Assembly: GCA_000585015.1 (NCBI GenBank)
Contig: JFAX01000003.1
Coordinates: 5,576-69,575, forward strand
Reading direction: 5' to 3'
Length of the DNA stretch: 64,000 nucleotides
Source: Candidatus Accumulibacter adjunctus
Lineage (GTDB): Bacteria > Pseudomonadota > Gammaproteobacteria > Burkholderiales > Rhodocyclaceae
Below the pieces are notes generated by a model that had not been told where the DNA came from, ran no database searches, and saw only the letters and a list, made by a program, of their open reading frames with translations. Position 1 is the stretch's first letter, and every line of letters begins with the position of its first letter. This document shows, piece by piece, positions 16,697 to 26,001 of this stretch. The translations under genes and the position numbers were made by a program.

Positions 16697-19600
16697 TCAG
16701 TGGCATTCGCAGCGGTGGCGGGCGCCGCCGAGCACCGCCACGCCCTTGCGGCCGTCCTCGGCGCAGCGCGCCTGGCAGGTCTGCTGCACCCAGGCGTCGC
16801 GGCCCTGGTCCAGCTTGCGCTGCGCCTGGCGTTGGCAGTCGGCGCCCCGCTCGCGTCGCCCGGGTTTGCCGTCGGCGAGGAACTGGGCGATGCAGGTGCC
16901 GATCTCGGCGACGAAGCCCGTCAGGCCGGAGCTCACCTTCGCCTGATAAGCGGGGTGCAGGCTGCACCAGGCGATGTAGTTGCCGAAATGGCCGCCACAG
17001 CCCGGGCAGTCGAGGGCGCAGCCCGAGTAGCCGCCGCCCGAGCAGTTGCGGCGGTTGCAGTCCTCCGACATCTGGCGACAGCGTGCCTCCATCTGCTGCC
17101 CGACCTGCAGGCATGCCTGACCGTTCCCCTTCGGTTCGTAGACTCCGGGCGGCGGGCTGCCCGCCGCAGTCGACGGGGTGGCCGCTGTGGTGGCCGCTGT
17201 GGCGGCCGCTGTGGCGGCCGCTGCGCTGGCTCCGGTGACGGCGGGAGTCGCGACAGCAGCCGGCCGGCTGGACGTATCGCGGGTCGTGGCGCCGGCTGGC
17301 TGCTGGCCGTCGCCGGCCGTTACCGGCAGACAGTGGCCGCCCTGGCAGCTGTACCCGGCGGGACACGTGGCGTCGCTGGCACAGTGGCTCTCGCCGCCAG
17401 CGCTGCGACCGTCGCCGTCGCGCGACGTGGACAGCGTCTGTCCGTCACGCGCCATCTGTTGCCGCAGGGTGTCGGACGAGAAGCGTCCACCCGGTCCCCA
17501 ATAAGGCCCTAGGCTGCCGCTGCCGGCACCCTGGCGGCTTCTCTCGCGCTGTCCGTAGAGGTCGAGCACGCTGCCTGTCGGCACCTCACTGGGTCGCTGC
17601 TGGGCGGATGGCGCGGTGGCCGGGCCGCCGGGCAGGCAGCGACCATCCCGGTCGCAGCGCTCACTCGGGCAGTTGGCGGCCAGCCAGTTGCGGGCATCGC
17701 CGTCGCTCAGCAGATGTTCGACCCAGACCCAGCTGTCGACGCGATTCGGGTACTCGGTGAAGCCGACGCCACCGTGCTGCCGACTGCAGACCACAGCCCA
17801 GCGGCCACCGCTGCGGATCGCTCCGGCGCGGGCGCAGGCGCCGTCGGGAGTGCACGTCCAGGAAGGGCAGTTCTGCTCGATCCACCAGCGCGCACTGGCC
17901 TCGCCGGCGAGTGCCGGCGACATCGGGCGGTGCCCGGGCAGGGTGCCGGAGCGGCCGATGACGACGTGTCCCGTCGGATCGCAGAGTGCCTGGTAGCCGT
18001 CACCAGCGGCTGCCGCCGGCGGTGGCTCGCGGGCGCACAGGCCGTGTGTGCCTTCGATCGTGCACACGGTTCGCGGACAGTTCTCCCCGATCCACTGCTC
18101 GGCGCGTCGCGGTCCCATGAACGGGCCAGCGATGATGCCGAAGAGGGCAGGGGTCGTGTCCTCGCCGTATACGACGCGGCCACTCCGGTCGCAGAGGACA
18201 TACCAGGTCGGACGCCAGGGTTCGCTTCCCGGTTCACCCGGCCGGCGATCGTCGGCGTGGCTCAGGGGCGGTGTCCATGCGGCCGCCTGCAGGTCGACGG
18301 TGGCCTTCCCCGCACAGCCGTCCCAGCGTGCGCTGACGAGCACGCGCTCGTCGAAGCGCACCTCCGGCGGCGCGCCATAGGTGTTCGCCGGCCCCGGCTG
18401 CCAGCTCGCGAGACGTGTCACATCGGTCTCGGAGCCGTCGTCGAAGACGGCGGTCGCCGTGAAGCTGAGCTGACCGCCCGCGCCGATCTGCACCTGCTCC
18501 GGCTTCAGCCGCAGGTAGAGGCAGTTCTTGCGCCGCGTCTGCGACCCTGCGCTGGCAGGAGCCGGCTCGCTTGTGTCGCCCTCTGCCGGCCCGGCGCGCG
18601 AGCCTCCCGGAAGCGCTTGTCCGGGATCCACCGGCGCTCGCTGCAGATTGACGGTGACCGTCGCCGGACGGACGACCTCGGCGCCGCCGGACGGATTGGC
18701 GAGCGTGACGGTGAAGCTTGCCATCGCGCCGCCGCCGGAAGCGGCCAGGATGGGAACGTCGATGCTGCGGATGCCCTTGTCGCTCTCGGCCCAGCTGAGC
18801 GTGCCGGTGACCGGGGTGTAGTCGACCCCGGGTCGGGCGCTGCCCGGCTGCGTCTGATAGTCGACCGTCACTTCCCCCTTGCTGAAGCCGTCGCGGGTGA
18901 CGATGAGCCGCACCTGGCGGTCGGCCGGAGCGGCGCTGACCGCGTCCTCGACGAAGCTGATCTCGCCGCCCATCCGCGAGCGATCGCGGCTCGCCGCTGC
19001 GCGCTTGAGGACGAGCGTCGTCTCCGGCCAGCGATCGGGGCGGGCATCGCCGCGCTTGACGGCGATACCGAGCAGCAGCGCGCGGTCACCGGGTTCGGCA
19101 TCACTGTTCAGGATCTCGATTTCGACGGTTTTCCTGCCGACCTCGCCGTCGGCCCAGTCGAGGGTGTCGCTGGCGAGCCGGTAACTGACACCCGCCGATG
19201 CCGTTGCCAGATACGACGGGCTGCCGCGGGGAACGATCTGCACGCTGAGCGCGCCCCGGCCACTGCCGGTCCTGTGGACGGCAAGGCTCACCTGGCCGAC
19301 ATCCTTGCCGACCTCGCCCCAGGATTCGACGAAGCCGATGGTGTCCGGGCTGCCCTTGCGCCAGATCTCGATCTGATCCTCGCGATAGCTCCGGTGTGCC
19401 TGCAGGATGCGCTCGACGGTCCAGCCCTTGAAAAGGGTTCTCTGGTAGTCGAGGTCGCGTGGATCGACCACCTCGCTCTTGCGTGGCAGGCTGTTGCCGA
19501 CGAAATTCTGGAAGTAGTGGTCGATCGTTCCGGCTGCGTTGACGACGCCCGAGTGACTGTCGCCGAAGAGCAGCGCGTCGCCCGGGCGGTAGCGCTGCTT

Positions 19601-19891
19601 TTCGTCGAGCCGGCCGACGGCGGCCGACGCACTGTACCGGTACTTCGTGTAGCCGCGCGCGGCGAGGCGGCTGCGCAGTTCGCCGGCACTCAGCATGTTG
19701 CCGTCCTCGCCGGTCAGGGCATGGTAGGTGTAGTCGTGGCAGTTCTGGATGGCGCTCGCCAGGCGGGGCCAGGAAATGGCCAGCAGCGACAGGACGACCA
19801 GGGCGAGGAGGGCGGGCAGGGTGAAGGCGCGCTGCCGCAGCGCGTACCCGCAACGACCCGGTGGCCTCCGTTGCTGCGCCAGCGAACTCAT
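16697..19891 (-). CDS. Large secreted CHAP-like/Calx-beta/Cys-rich repeat protein
   Basis: The 1064-residue protein has an N-terminal hydrophobic export segment (about 22-48). A CHAP/NlpC-like region follows: QNCHDYTYHAL supplies Cys and GDALLFGDSHSGVV supplies His. Two Calx-beta-like domains lie at about 180-410 (for example GVDYTPVTGTLSWAESDKG). A bacterial Ig-like domain is near 460-540 (LSFTATAVFDDGSETDVTRL). Three homologous Cys-rich repeats of about 60-70 residues follow at about 560-780, each ending with W(I/L)..NCP…C…G.C (IGENCPRTVC, IEQNCPSWTC, LAANCPSERC). The C-terminus has more than ten cysteines. This is an envelope or extracellular protein, possibly a peptidoglycan- or protein-cleaving enzyme with adhesive domains. 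It is the first gene of a three-gene unit with the CsgG-like protein. Confidence 0.8.
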   Translation of the reverse strand: MSSLAQQRRPPGRCGYALRQRAFTLPALLALVVLSLLAISWPRLASAIQNCHDYTYHALTGEDGNMLSAGELRSRLAARGYTKYRYSASAAVGRLDEKQRYRPGDALLFGDSHSGVVNAAGTIDHYFQNFVGNSLPRKSEVVDPRDLDYQRTLFKGWTVERILQAHRSYREDQIEIWRKGSPDTIGFVESWGEVGKDVGQVSLAVHRTGSGRGALSVQIVPRGSPSYLATASAGVSYRLASDTLDWADGEVGRKTVEIEILNSDAEPGDRALLLGIAVKRGDARPDRWPETTLVLKRAAASRDRSRMGGEISFVEDAVSAAPADRQVRLIVTRDGFSKGEVTVDYQTQPGSARPGVDYTPVTGTLSWAESDKGIRSIDVPILAASGGGAMASFTVTLANPSGGAEVVRPATVTVNLQRAPVDPGQALPGGSRAGPAEGDTSEPAPASAGSQTRRKNCLYLRLKPEQVQIGAGGQLSFTATAVFDDGSETDVTRLASWQPGPANTYGAPPEVRFDERVLVSARWDGCAGKATVDLQAAAWTPPLSHADDRRPGEPGSEPWRPTWYVLCDRSGRVVYGEDTTPALFGIIAGPFMGPRRAEQWIGENCPRTVCTIEGTHGLCAREPPPAAAAGDGYQALCDPTGHVVIGRSGTLPGHRPMSPALAGEASARWWIEQNCPSWTCTPDGACARAGAIRSGGRWAVVCSRQHGGVGFTEYPNRVDSWVWVEHLLSDGDARNWLAANCPSERCDRDGRCLPGGPATAPSAQQRPSEVPTGSVLDLYGQRERSRQGAGSGSLGPYWGPGGRFSSDTLRQQMARDGQTLSTSRDGDGRSAGGESHCASDATCPAGYSCQGGHCLPVTAGDGQQPAGATTRDTSSRPAAVATPAVTGASAAAATAAATAATTAATPSTAAGSPPPGVYEPKGNGQACLQVGQQMEARCRQMSEDCNRRNCSGGGYSGCALDCPGCGGHFGNYIAWCSLHPAYQAKVSSGLTGFVAEIGTCIAQFLADGKPGRRERGADCQRQAQRKLDQGRDAWVQQTCQARCAEDGRKGVAVLGGARHRCECH
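17178..17225. repeat. 12-bp simple repeat inside the large secreted protein gene
   Basis: Four tandem copies of GTGGCCGCTGTG, with one or two changes in the last two copies. On the minus strand they encode an Ala/Thr-rich linker (TAAATAATTAA type). The length is a multiple of three, so copy-number change would alter linker length without shifting the frame. Confidence 0.75.
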
Positions 19892-20150
19892 TGCAAGCCT
19901 GTCCCGTCACCTCGTGGGCGACCGCCGTCGCCCGCTGCGAATGGCTGGCGGCAGGAGCCACGACGGGCCGCTGCCGATGCCGACACGACACTCCCTGATC
20001 CCGCGCAGCTTGCCGGTGGCCGCGGCTGTCCAGCAGCGGCATGACGATCAGGGTGTGCGGGCGGGAGCGGTCTGTAGACAGTATAGGTGGCCCCACGGCC
20101 AGCGGTGGCAATCGTTGATCGCCGGCGGCCGTGCTGCCGCCGGCGCCCGC

Positions 20151-22661
20151 TCACTGGCTGCTGGCGAGCACTTGCGCCAGCGGCAGCCGCGTCGCCTGGC
20201 GCGCGGCCTGGCGGCTGGCGAGGATGGCAGCGGCCAGCGTCGCGGCGGCGCCGGCGAGCAGGGCCAGCCAGGGAACGTCGAGCGGCATCCGCCAGTGGAA
20301 GGCCTGCGGATTGACCACGTGCGTCAGCACGGCGCCGATGGCGATGCCGCAGGCGAGGCCCAGCAGCAGTCCGATGCCGGCGATCAGCGCGCCTTCGAGC
20401 ATCAGCGAGTGGCGCAGCATGCGCTGGTCGAAGCCCAGCGCGGCCAGCGTCGCCAGCTCGCGCGCGCGCAACCAGACGCTGGCGGTGAGCGTGACGGCGA
20501 GACCGAAGACGCCGATGACCATCGCTGCCGCCTCGAGGGCATAGGTGACGGCGAAGCTCTTGTCGAAGATCGACAGGCTCAACCGGCGGATGGCGCCGCT
20601 GCTTGCGACTTCCAGCCCGTGCGCGGCGACCTGCGCCGCCAGCCAGTCGCCGGCGGCGCCTTCCTGCCCTGGTCGTGGCCAGAGCGCGAGATCGTTTGGA
20701 CGGAAGTCGCCACCGAGTCGCTGATGATCCTCGCGGCTGATCACGATGGCGCCGAACTGGCGCGCGTAGTCACGCCAGATGCCGCCGACGAAGACCTCGA
20801 CCTCGCGTCCGAGCACGGGCAGGCGCAGGGTCTGGCCGGGGCGGCTGCCGTAGATCTCGTGCATCGCCTCGCTGATCCAGACCACCGGCATCTCCGCCGG
20901 CGGGACGAGAACTGCTCCCGTGAACGGCAGGCGCGCGGCCGGGTCGTCACGGTCGAGCTCGCGCACCAGCAGCGCCACGGGCGGTCGCCGCGGGTCGAGC
21001 GTCAGGCTGCCGTGGGCGCTTCGTTCGACGCGCAGGAACGGCGCTTCGGGGCGCTCGAGGGCCGTCAGCAGCTCCTGCGGCAGCGGGCTCGCCTTGCCGC
21101 GCAGGTAGAGCGGTGCCGGCAGGACATGGTCGAGCCACTGGTCCACCGCGACGCGGAAGCTCGACACCATGATCACCATGCTGGCGGTCAGCGCGAAACT
21201 GACGATCAGCCCGCTGGCCGCCACCTGCGCCATCAGCGGCGCCTGTGCGACGTTCTGCAGGGCGATGCGCTGCGGCGCCGGCAGCCGCAATCCGGCAGCC
21301 CGTCCGAAGATCTCCTGCGTCAGCAGCGGCGCACCGGCGACGCCGATGAAGAGGACGAGCGCGATGGCGATGTAGGCCGCCAGTGGCACGCCGGACAGCG
21401 CCGGCAGCTGCAGCAGCCCGCCGGCGAGCAGTGCCAGCGCGGCCGGCAGCAGCAGCTGCCGGCCGCGCTCGCGCGCTCGCTGCGGGTGCGCGGTGAAGCC
21501 GTTGTTGAGCGCTGCGACGAGCGGCTGGCGCAGGTTCAGCCAGGCCGGGTAGGCGGCACCGGCCAGGCTGGCGGCGCAGCCGAGAAGCAGGAAGCCGGCT
21601 GCCGGCAGGAGGCGTGGCACGATCACCGGCACGTTGCCGGCAAAATAGCCGCCGCCGAGGTCGCCACCGAGCAAGCGGGTGAAGGCCATGGCCAGCGCGT
21701 AACCGAGGACGAGGCCGAACAGGGCGCCCGGCAGGCCGATCGCCAGCCCTTCGAGCAGCACCTGCAGCAGGCGCATGCGCGGCGGCAGGCCGAGCACGCC
21801 GAGCAGCGCGAACTGCGTCGAGCGCTGCGCAACGGCGGTGAGCTGGGTCGCGAAGACGAGGAAGGCGCCGGTCAGCAGGGCGACGAGGGCGAGCACGTTG
21901 AGGTTCACGCGATAGGCACGCGACAGGTTGGACGCACGCTCGCCGTCGTCCTCTGCGACGCGCAGCAGCAGGGCTGGCGGCAGGCTCGCCGCGACGCGTT
22001 CCCGCCAGCCAGCCAGATCGCTGTCGGCTGCCAGCCGGATGCGGATCTCGCTGACCGCGTCGGCTGGTCCGAAGTGTTCCTGCACCCAGGCGATGTCGGC
22101 GACCAGCAGGAGATCGTCGCGGCCGGCGGCGGGCAGGTCGCCGCGGATCGTCGCCACCCAGCGTTGATCGCCGCGCAGCAGGGTCAGCGTCGCGCCGGCC
22201 TGCAGGCCGAGTTCGCCGAGCAGGGCTGGCGAGGCGTACAGCCCGCCATCGAGGATGCCGCCGGTCGCCGCTCGCTCCGCATCGCGCGGCAGCAGTGCGG
22301 GCATCAGGGCCGGCGCGCTGAAGACGTCGATGCCGATCAGGCGCAGCGGCGTGCGCTGGCTGCCGATGCGCACGCGGGTTTCGATCACCGGCGCGGCGAT
22401 GAGCACTGCCGGGTCGCTGCTGATCTCGTCGAGCAGCGGCAGAGGCACGCCGCCGGCGCTGTCGCGGGCGGCGATGACGGCGTCCGGCTCGCCCTGGACG
22501 GTCTTCATGGCGCGCGCGAAGTCGGCGAGGGCCGCCTCGTTGATCAGGTGGATCGAGTAGCCGAGTGCCACACCGAGGGCGATCGCCAGCATCGACAGCA
22601 GCGTCGCCGCCCGCCGCGTACGGAACTGGGCGCGGATCAGCCAGGCGGCGAGGATCCTCAT
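20151..22661 (-). CDS. FtsX-family ABC transporter permease, YbbP-like
   Basis: The 836-residue protein has an N-terminal helix (LLSMLAIALGVALGYSIHLI), a large periplasmic domain, then two clusters of four helices, the first with LVALLTGAFLVFATQLTAVAQRS, the last with MVIGVFGLAVTLTASVWLRARELATLAALG and ALIAGIGLLLGLACGIAIGAVL. This ten-helix double-MacB/FtsX layout matches YbbP (about 804 residues in E. coli) and lipoprotein-release-like permeases. Its ATG overlaps the ATPase stop as ATGA (22658-22661), so the two subunits are translationally coupled. Substrates of YbbAP-type exporters are poorly defined; lipophilic molecules are suggested by homologues. The upstream MltB-like and HD-GYP genes make a cell-envelope role plausible. 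Confidence 0.88.
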   Translation of the reverse strand: MRILAAWLIRAQFRTRRAATLLSMLAIALGVALGYSIHLINEAALADFARAMKTVQGEPDAVIAARDSAGGVPLPLLDEISSDPAVLIAAPVIETRVRIGSQRTPLRLIGIDVFSAPALMPALLPRDAERAATGGILDGGLYASPALLGELGLQAGATLTLLRGDQRWVATIRGDLPAAGRDDLLLVADIAWVQEHFGPADAVSEIRIRLAADSDLAGWRERVAASLPPALLLRVAEDDGERASNLSRAYRVNLNVLALVALLTGAFLVFATQLTAVAQRSTQFALLGVLGLPPRMRLLQVLLEGLAIGLPGALFGLVLGYALAMAFTRLLGGDLGGGYFAGNVPVIVPRLLPAAGFLLLGCAASLAGAAYPAWLNLRQPLVAALNNGFTAHPQRARERGRQLLLPAALALLAGGLLQLPALSGVPLAAYIAIALVLFIGVAGAPLLTQEIFGRAAGLRLPAPQRIALQNVAQAPLMAQVAASGLIVSFALTASMVIMVSSFRVAVDQWLDHVLPAPLYLRGKASPLPQELLTALERPEAPFLRVERSAHGSLTLDPRRPPVALLVRELDRDDPAARLPFTGAVLVPPAEMPVVWISEAMHEIYGSRPGQTLRLPVLGREVEVFVGGIWRDYARQFGAIVISREDHQRLGGDFRPNDLALWPRPGQEGAAGDWLAAQVAAHGLEVASSGAIRRLSLSIFDKSFAVTYALEAAAMVIGVFGLAVTLTASVWLRARELATLAALGFDQRMLRHSLMLEGALIAGIGLLLGLACGIAIGAVLTHVVNPQAFHWRMPLDVPWLALLAGAAATLAAAILASRQAARQATRLPLAQVLASSQ

Positions 22662-23320
22662 TCGAGCCCCTGCGGGGTCAGCGTCAGGATGCGGTCACAG
22701 GACTCGGCAACGTGCCGCGAATGGGTGACGATCAGCGCGCTCGCCCCCTGCTCGCGGACCCGTTCGAGCAGCAGCGCCAGCACCTGGCCGGCGGTGCGCG
22801 GGTCGAGGTTGCCGGTCGGCTCGTCGGCGAGGATCAGCCGTGGCCGGTGCACCAGCGCGCGCGCGATGGCCACCCGCTGCAGCTCGCCACCCGAGAGCGA
22901 CGCCGGCCAGCGATCGGCGAAGCCCGCCAGGCCGACGTCGTCGAGCAGCGCCTGCGTGCGCGGTGCGTGTTCGGCCGGCAGCACGCCGGCGAGGAGCAGC
23001 GGCACGCCGATGTTCTGGGCGACGGTCAGCGTCGGCAGGACATGAAAGGCCTGGAAGACGAAGCCGATGCTGCGCGCGCGCAGCGCTGCCCGTGCGGCCT
23101 CGTCGAGGCGGACGATGTCCACCGCCGGCGAGCCGATCGCGATCGAGCCGCTGTCCGGCGTGTCGAGGCCGGCGATGCAGTTGAGCAGGGTGCTCTTGCC
23201 GATCCCGGATTCACCGACCAGCGCGACGATCTCGCCGGCGGCGACGCTCAGCGCGAGGTCGGTGAACAGCGCGCGGCTGGCTTGGCGGTGTCGCCTGGCC
23301 AGGCCGGTGACCGTCAGCAT
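22658..23320 (-). CDS. ABC transporter ATPase, YbbA/LolD-like
   Basis: The 220-residue ATPase has Walker A at 37-44 (GESGIGKS), Q-loop (FVFQAFHVLPTLTV, Q90), signature SLSGGELQRVAIARAL (141-156), Walker B RLILADEPTGNLD (161-173) and H-loop VTHS (198-201). It belongs to the MacB/LolD/YbbA class that works with FtsX-type permeases, and the permease gene follows with a 4-nt overlap. ATG at 23320 is chosen because it begins the typical MLTVTGLARR strand; the frame stays open upstream but there it is antisense to no domain and lies inside the HD-GYP gene. The start overlaps the end of the HD-GYP gene by 7 nt. Confidence 0.92.
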   Translation of the reverse strand: MLTVTGLARRHRQASRALFTDLALSVAAGEIVALVGESGIGKSTLLNCIAGLDTPDSGSIAIGSPAVDIVRLDEAARAALRARSIGFVFQAFHVLPTLTVAQNIGVPLLLAGVLPAEHAPRTQALLDDVGLAGFADRWPASLSGGELQRVAIARALVHRPRLILADEPTGNLDPRTAGQVLALLLERVREQGASALIVTHSRHVAESCDRILTLTPQGLE

Positions 23321-24636
23321 CGCCGCTCGGACAGGTGGCACCAGTTGATCCTGCGTCGCGGCAGCAGGTAGTCGAGCTCCTCGGGGCTGCGTTCCTGCAG
23401 ACGCAGGGCACGCTCGATGGCGGGGCCGTCGATTCGTGCCAGGTCGATGATGATCGACTGCTGGCGTGGAATCTCCGGCGTGTAGACCATGACCGTCGGC
23501 AGGAGCGGCTTGTCTGCCGCTGCCGCGGCGACGACGGCGGCGATGCGGCCATCGGTCAGGCGGACGATCGATCCCGGCGGGTAGACGCCCATGGCGCGGA
23601 TGAAGAACTGCAGCAGGTGCTCGTCGAAGGCCGGGCGCTCGCGGGTCCACATCACCGACAAGGCTTCCGAGGGCGACAGCGCGCGCCCGGGTTCGAGCGG
23701 ATTGACGAGGTTGTCGAAGCGGTTGGCGATGGCGACGATGCGTGCGGTCAGGGGAATCGCGCTGCCGCTGAGGCGGTCCGGAAAGCCACGGCCGTCGCAG
23801 CGTTCGTGGTGGTGCCGGATCGCGTCGAGCACGGGCGCTGCAAGGGTTCCGGCGCGCTTTGCCGCCGCGTGGCCGCTCGCGCCGTGTGACTGGTAGATTG
23901 CCTCCTCGTGCCGGTTGCGCTCGCTGCTGCGCAGGATCGACGGACTGATCTGCAGTTTGCCGATGTCGTGCAGCAGCGCACCGCTGGCGATCGCCGGCAG
24001 AGCTGCCGGCGGTATCTGCGCCTGTTTGCCGATGAGCAGCGCCAGCGTCATCACCGCCAGCGAGTGCGCGGCGAGCCGGTCGTCGTGCGCTCTTTCGGCG
24101 ATCAGCACGAGCGCGCTGTCGGTGTCGCCGAGCAGCGCGGCCGTCGAGTCGGCGCTGAGGCGCAGCACCTCGGCGACAGCCGCCTGCGGGCGAGCGGGCA
24201 AGTCGCGGAGGGCACCCGACACCGTCGTCGCCGCCTGGAAGTAGAGCTTCTGTGCCTTGTCGAGGCCCTCCCGGTGGCGCTGCATGACGCGGCTCCGCTC
24301 CTGCTTTTCGGCCATAGCCGCTGCCGCCACGGCCGCCAGGCGAGCCTCCTCGGCGGCGGCTGCGGCGGTTGCATTCGGGTCGACTGTGTCAGCCGCGGGT
24401 CGCGGCAGCGGTTCGACCCGGCAGCGACGCGGATCGCAGAACAGTTCCGGTAGCCGCATGGCGGCGATGAGCCGGACCTGCTCCTCATCGGCGATGACGA
24501 AGGAGCTGAACAGGAACTGATGCTGCATCCACGGCACCGGCAGGCGGACGTGCACGCCGGGGCGCAGCTGCGACGCGACGATGGCGATCTCGCCCTCCTG
24601 GATGTCGCCGTCGCCGCGAGCTGGGGCAGTCGCCAT
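23314..24636 (-). CDS. HD-GYP domain cyclic-di-GMP phosphodiesterase with DUF3391
   Basis: After an N-terminal DUF3391-like region (EIAIVASQLRPGVHVRLPVPWMQHQF) and an Ala-rich helical linker, the protein carries an HD-GYP domain with LLHDIGKLQISPSIL, SHGASGHAA and HHERCDGRGFPDRLSG. The GYP signature is GFP here, which is common in active members. Such enzymes hydrolyse c-di-GMP to GMP or pGpG. ATG at 24636 (MATAPARGDGD) is preferred because it precedes the first conserved strand; an open start at 24705 would add 23 residues of low-complexity sequence right at the end of the upstream gene. It lies between the MltB-like gene and the ABC exporter on the same strand. Together with the broken GGDEF gene at the left end it indicates c-di-GMP signalling in the organism. 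Confidence 0.88.
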   Translation of the reverse strand: MATAPARGDGDIQEGEIAIVASQLRPGVHVRLPVPWMQHQFLFSSFVIADEEQVRLIAAMRLPELFCDPRRCRVEPLPRPAADTVDPNATAAAAAEEARLAAVAAAAMAEKQERSRVMQRHREGLDKAQKLYFQAATTVSGALRDLPARPQAAVAEVLRLSADSTAALLGDTDSALVLIAERAHDDRLAAHSLAVMTLALLIGKQAQIPPAALPAIASGALLHDIGKLQISPSILRSSERNRHEEAIYQSHGASGHAAAKRAGTLAAPVLDAIRHHHERCDGRGFPDRLSGSAIPLTARIVAIANRFDNLVNPLEPGRALSPSEALSVMWTRERPAFDEHLLQFFIRAMGVYPPGSIVRLTDGRIAAVVAAAAADKPLLPTVMVYTPEIPRQQSIIIDLARIDGPAIERALRLQERSPEELDYLLPRRRINWCHLSERRC

Positions 24637-24705
24637 CTGTTCGTGGTCAGCCGGCGAGCACGACGAGCGGTGCTCTCGCGGGTGCGGCAGCCATGGCGGT
24701 GGCAC

Positions 24706-25953
24706 TCATCGGCTGCCGCCGGCAGTGGCGGACGCGTCCGGCACGGCAGCCGGCGGCGAACGCAGCGCGCGCAACAGCTTCTGTCCGGCACGGCCATTCA
24801 CCGTCATGCCGAGCCGCTTCTGCTCGGCCTGGATCGCCTGCCGCGAGTTGGCGCCGATCATGCCGTCGATCTCGCCGATCGGGTGGCCGCGGGCAGCGAG
24901 CAGTGTCTGCAGCTCGCGCCGCTCCTGGCGCGAGAGTCCCGCGTCGTCGGTCGGCCAGGGCGTGACGAAGGGCTTGCCGCCCTTGATGCGGTCGGCGAGG
25001 TGGGCAATCGCCAAGGCATAACTCTCGGCGGCGTTGTAGCCGTAGATCGCGTCGAAGTTGCGCAGGACGAGGAAGGCCGGGCCATTCGGCCCGGCCGGCA
25101 GGAGCAGTCCGGCCGGGGTGGCGGCTGCGTTCAGCGGCTGCCCGTCGGCACGGCGCAGGCCGCGCTCGCTCCAGTAGGACAGTGGTCGCCTGTTCGTCCG
25201 CCCGGCGACGCTGGCGTCGAAACCGGCCGGCAGCAGAACCTCGTAGCCCCAGGGCTCACCCGCTCGCCAGCCGGCCCGGTTGAGGAAGTTGGCGGTCGAG
25301 GCGAGGGCGTCGGGGACGCTGTCGATGAGGTCGCGCCTGCCGTCGCCGTCGCCATCGACGGCGAGGCGCAGGAAGGTGGACGGCATGAACTGGGTGTGGC
25401 CGAAGGCGCCGGCCCACGAGCCGACCAGCCGCTCGGGCGCGATGTCGCCGGCGTCGAGGATCTTCAGCGTGCTCAGGAACTCGCCGCGGAAAAACGGCTG
25501 TCGCCGCCCGTAGCAGGAGAGGGTGGCGAGCGAAGTGAGCAACGGCCGCTTGCCGAAGTTGCGCCCGAAGTTGCTCTCGACGCCCCAGACGGCGATCACC
25601 GTGTCGGCATCGACACGGTAGCGTTCGGCGGCCGCGGCGAGCGGCGCGGCCCATTGCTGGCGCATCGCCAGCGCGTCGGCGACGCGCTCCTCGTCGACCA
25701 GGGCGGCCAGGTAGTCCCAGATCGGCGTACGGAACTCCGGCTGGTAATCGAGCAGTTCGAGGACGCTCATGTCCGGCGTCAGCCCCTTCGTCAGGCGATC
25801 GAAGCTGGCCGTCGGCACGCCCTTCGCCGCCGCGTCGGCGCGCAATCCGGCCAGGCACGGAGCAAAGCGGTCGCCGGCAGCGGTGCTCTCGGCGGCAACG
25901 TGGCCAGCGATCAGGCCGAGGCTGGCGATGAGGGTGAGGTGGGCAGTCTTCAT
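24706..25953 (-). CDS. Lytic murein transglycosylase, MltB family
   Basis: The 415-residue protein begins with a Sec signal peptide (MKTAHLTLIASLGLIAGHVAAES). The SLT/MltB_2 catalytic domain has AVWGVESNFGRNFGKRPLLTSLATLS (the Glu of GVESNFG is the expected catalytic residue) and AGAFGHTQFMPSTFL with VDGDGDGRRDLIDSVPDALASTANFL. The C-terminus is a peptidoglycan-binding domain (IGEIDGMIGANSRQAIQAEQKRLGM). Family members cleave the MurNAc-GlcNAc bond with formation of 1,6-anhydroMurNAc. No lipobox is visible, so it is probably periplasmic rather than lipid-anchored. It is followed after about 70 nt by the HD-GYP gene and then the ABC exporter, probably one transcription unit. Confidence 0.92.
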   Translation of the reverse strand: MKTAHLTLIASLGLIAGHVAAESTAAGDRFAPCLAGLRADAAAKGVPTASFDRLTKGLTPDMSVLELLDYQPEFRTPIWDYLAALVDEERVADALAMRQQWAAPLAAAAERYRVDADTVIAVWGVESNFGRNFGKRPLLTSLATLSCYGRRQPFFRGEFLSTLKILDAGDIAPERLVGSWAGAFGHTQFMPSTFLRLAVDGDGDGRRDLIDSVPDALASTANFLNRAGWRAGEPWGYEVLLPAGFDASVAGRTNRRPLSYWSERGLRRADGQPLNAAATPAGLLLPAGPNGPAFLVLRNFDAIYGYNAAESYALAIAHLADRIKGGKPFVTPWPTDDAGLSRQERRELQTLLAARGHPIGEIDGMIGANSRQAIQAEQKRLGMTVNGRAGQKLLRALRSPPAAVPDASATAGGSR

Positions 25954-26001
25954 GGGTGGGCGGTCGAGGACGAGTGAGGTCGGAGGAACGGCGTCGGAGT
26001 G

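Noticed and set aside
14422-23045. Very long plus-strand frames at 14422-17238, 17714-20044 and 19749-23045
   Set aside because: Each is antisense to genes with clear domains (CsgG-like, Calx-beta protein, ABC permease). Composition is typical of the complementary frame.
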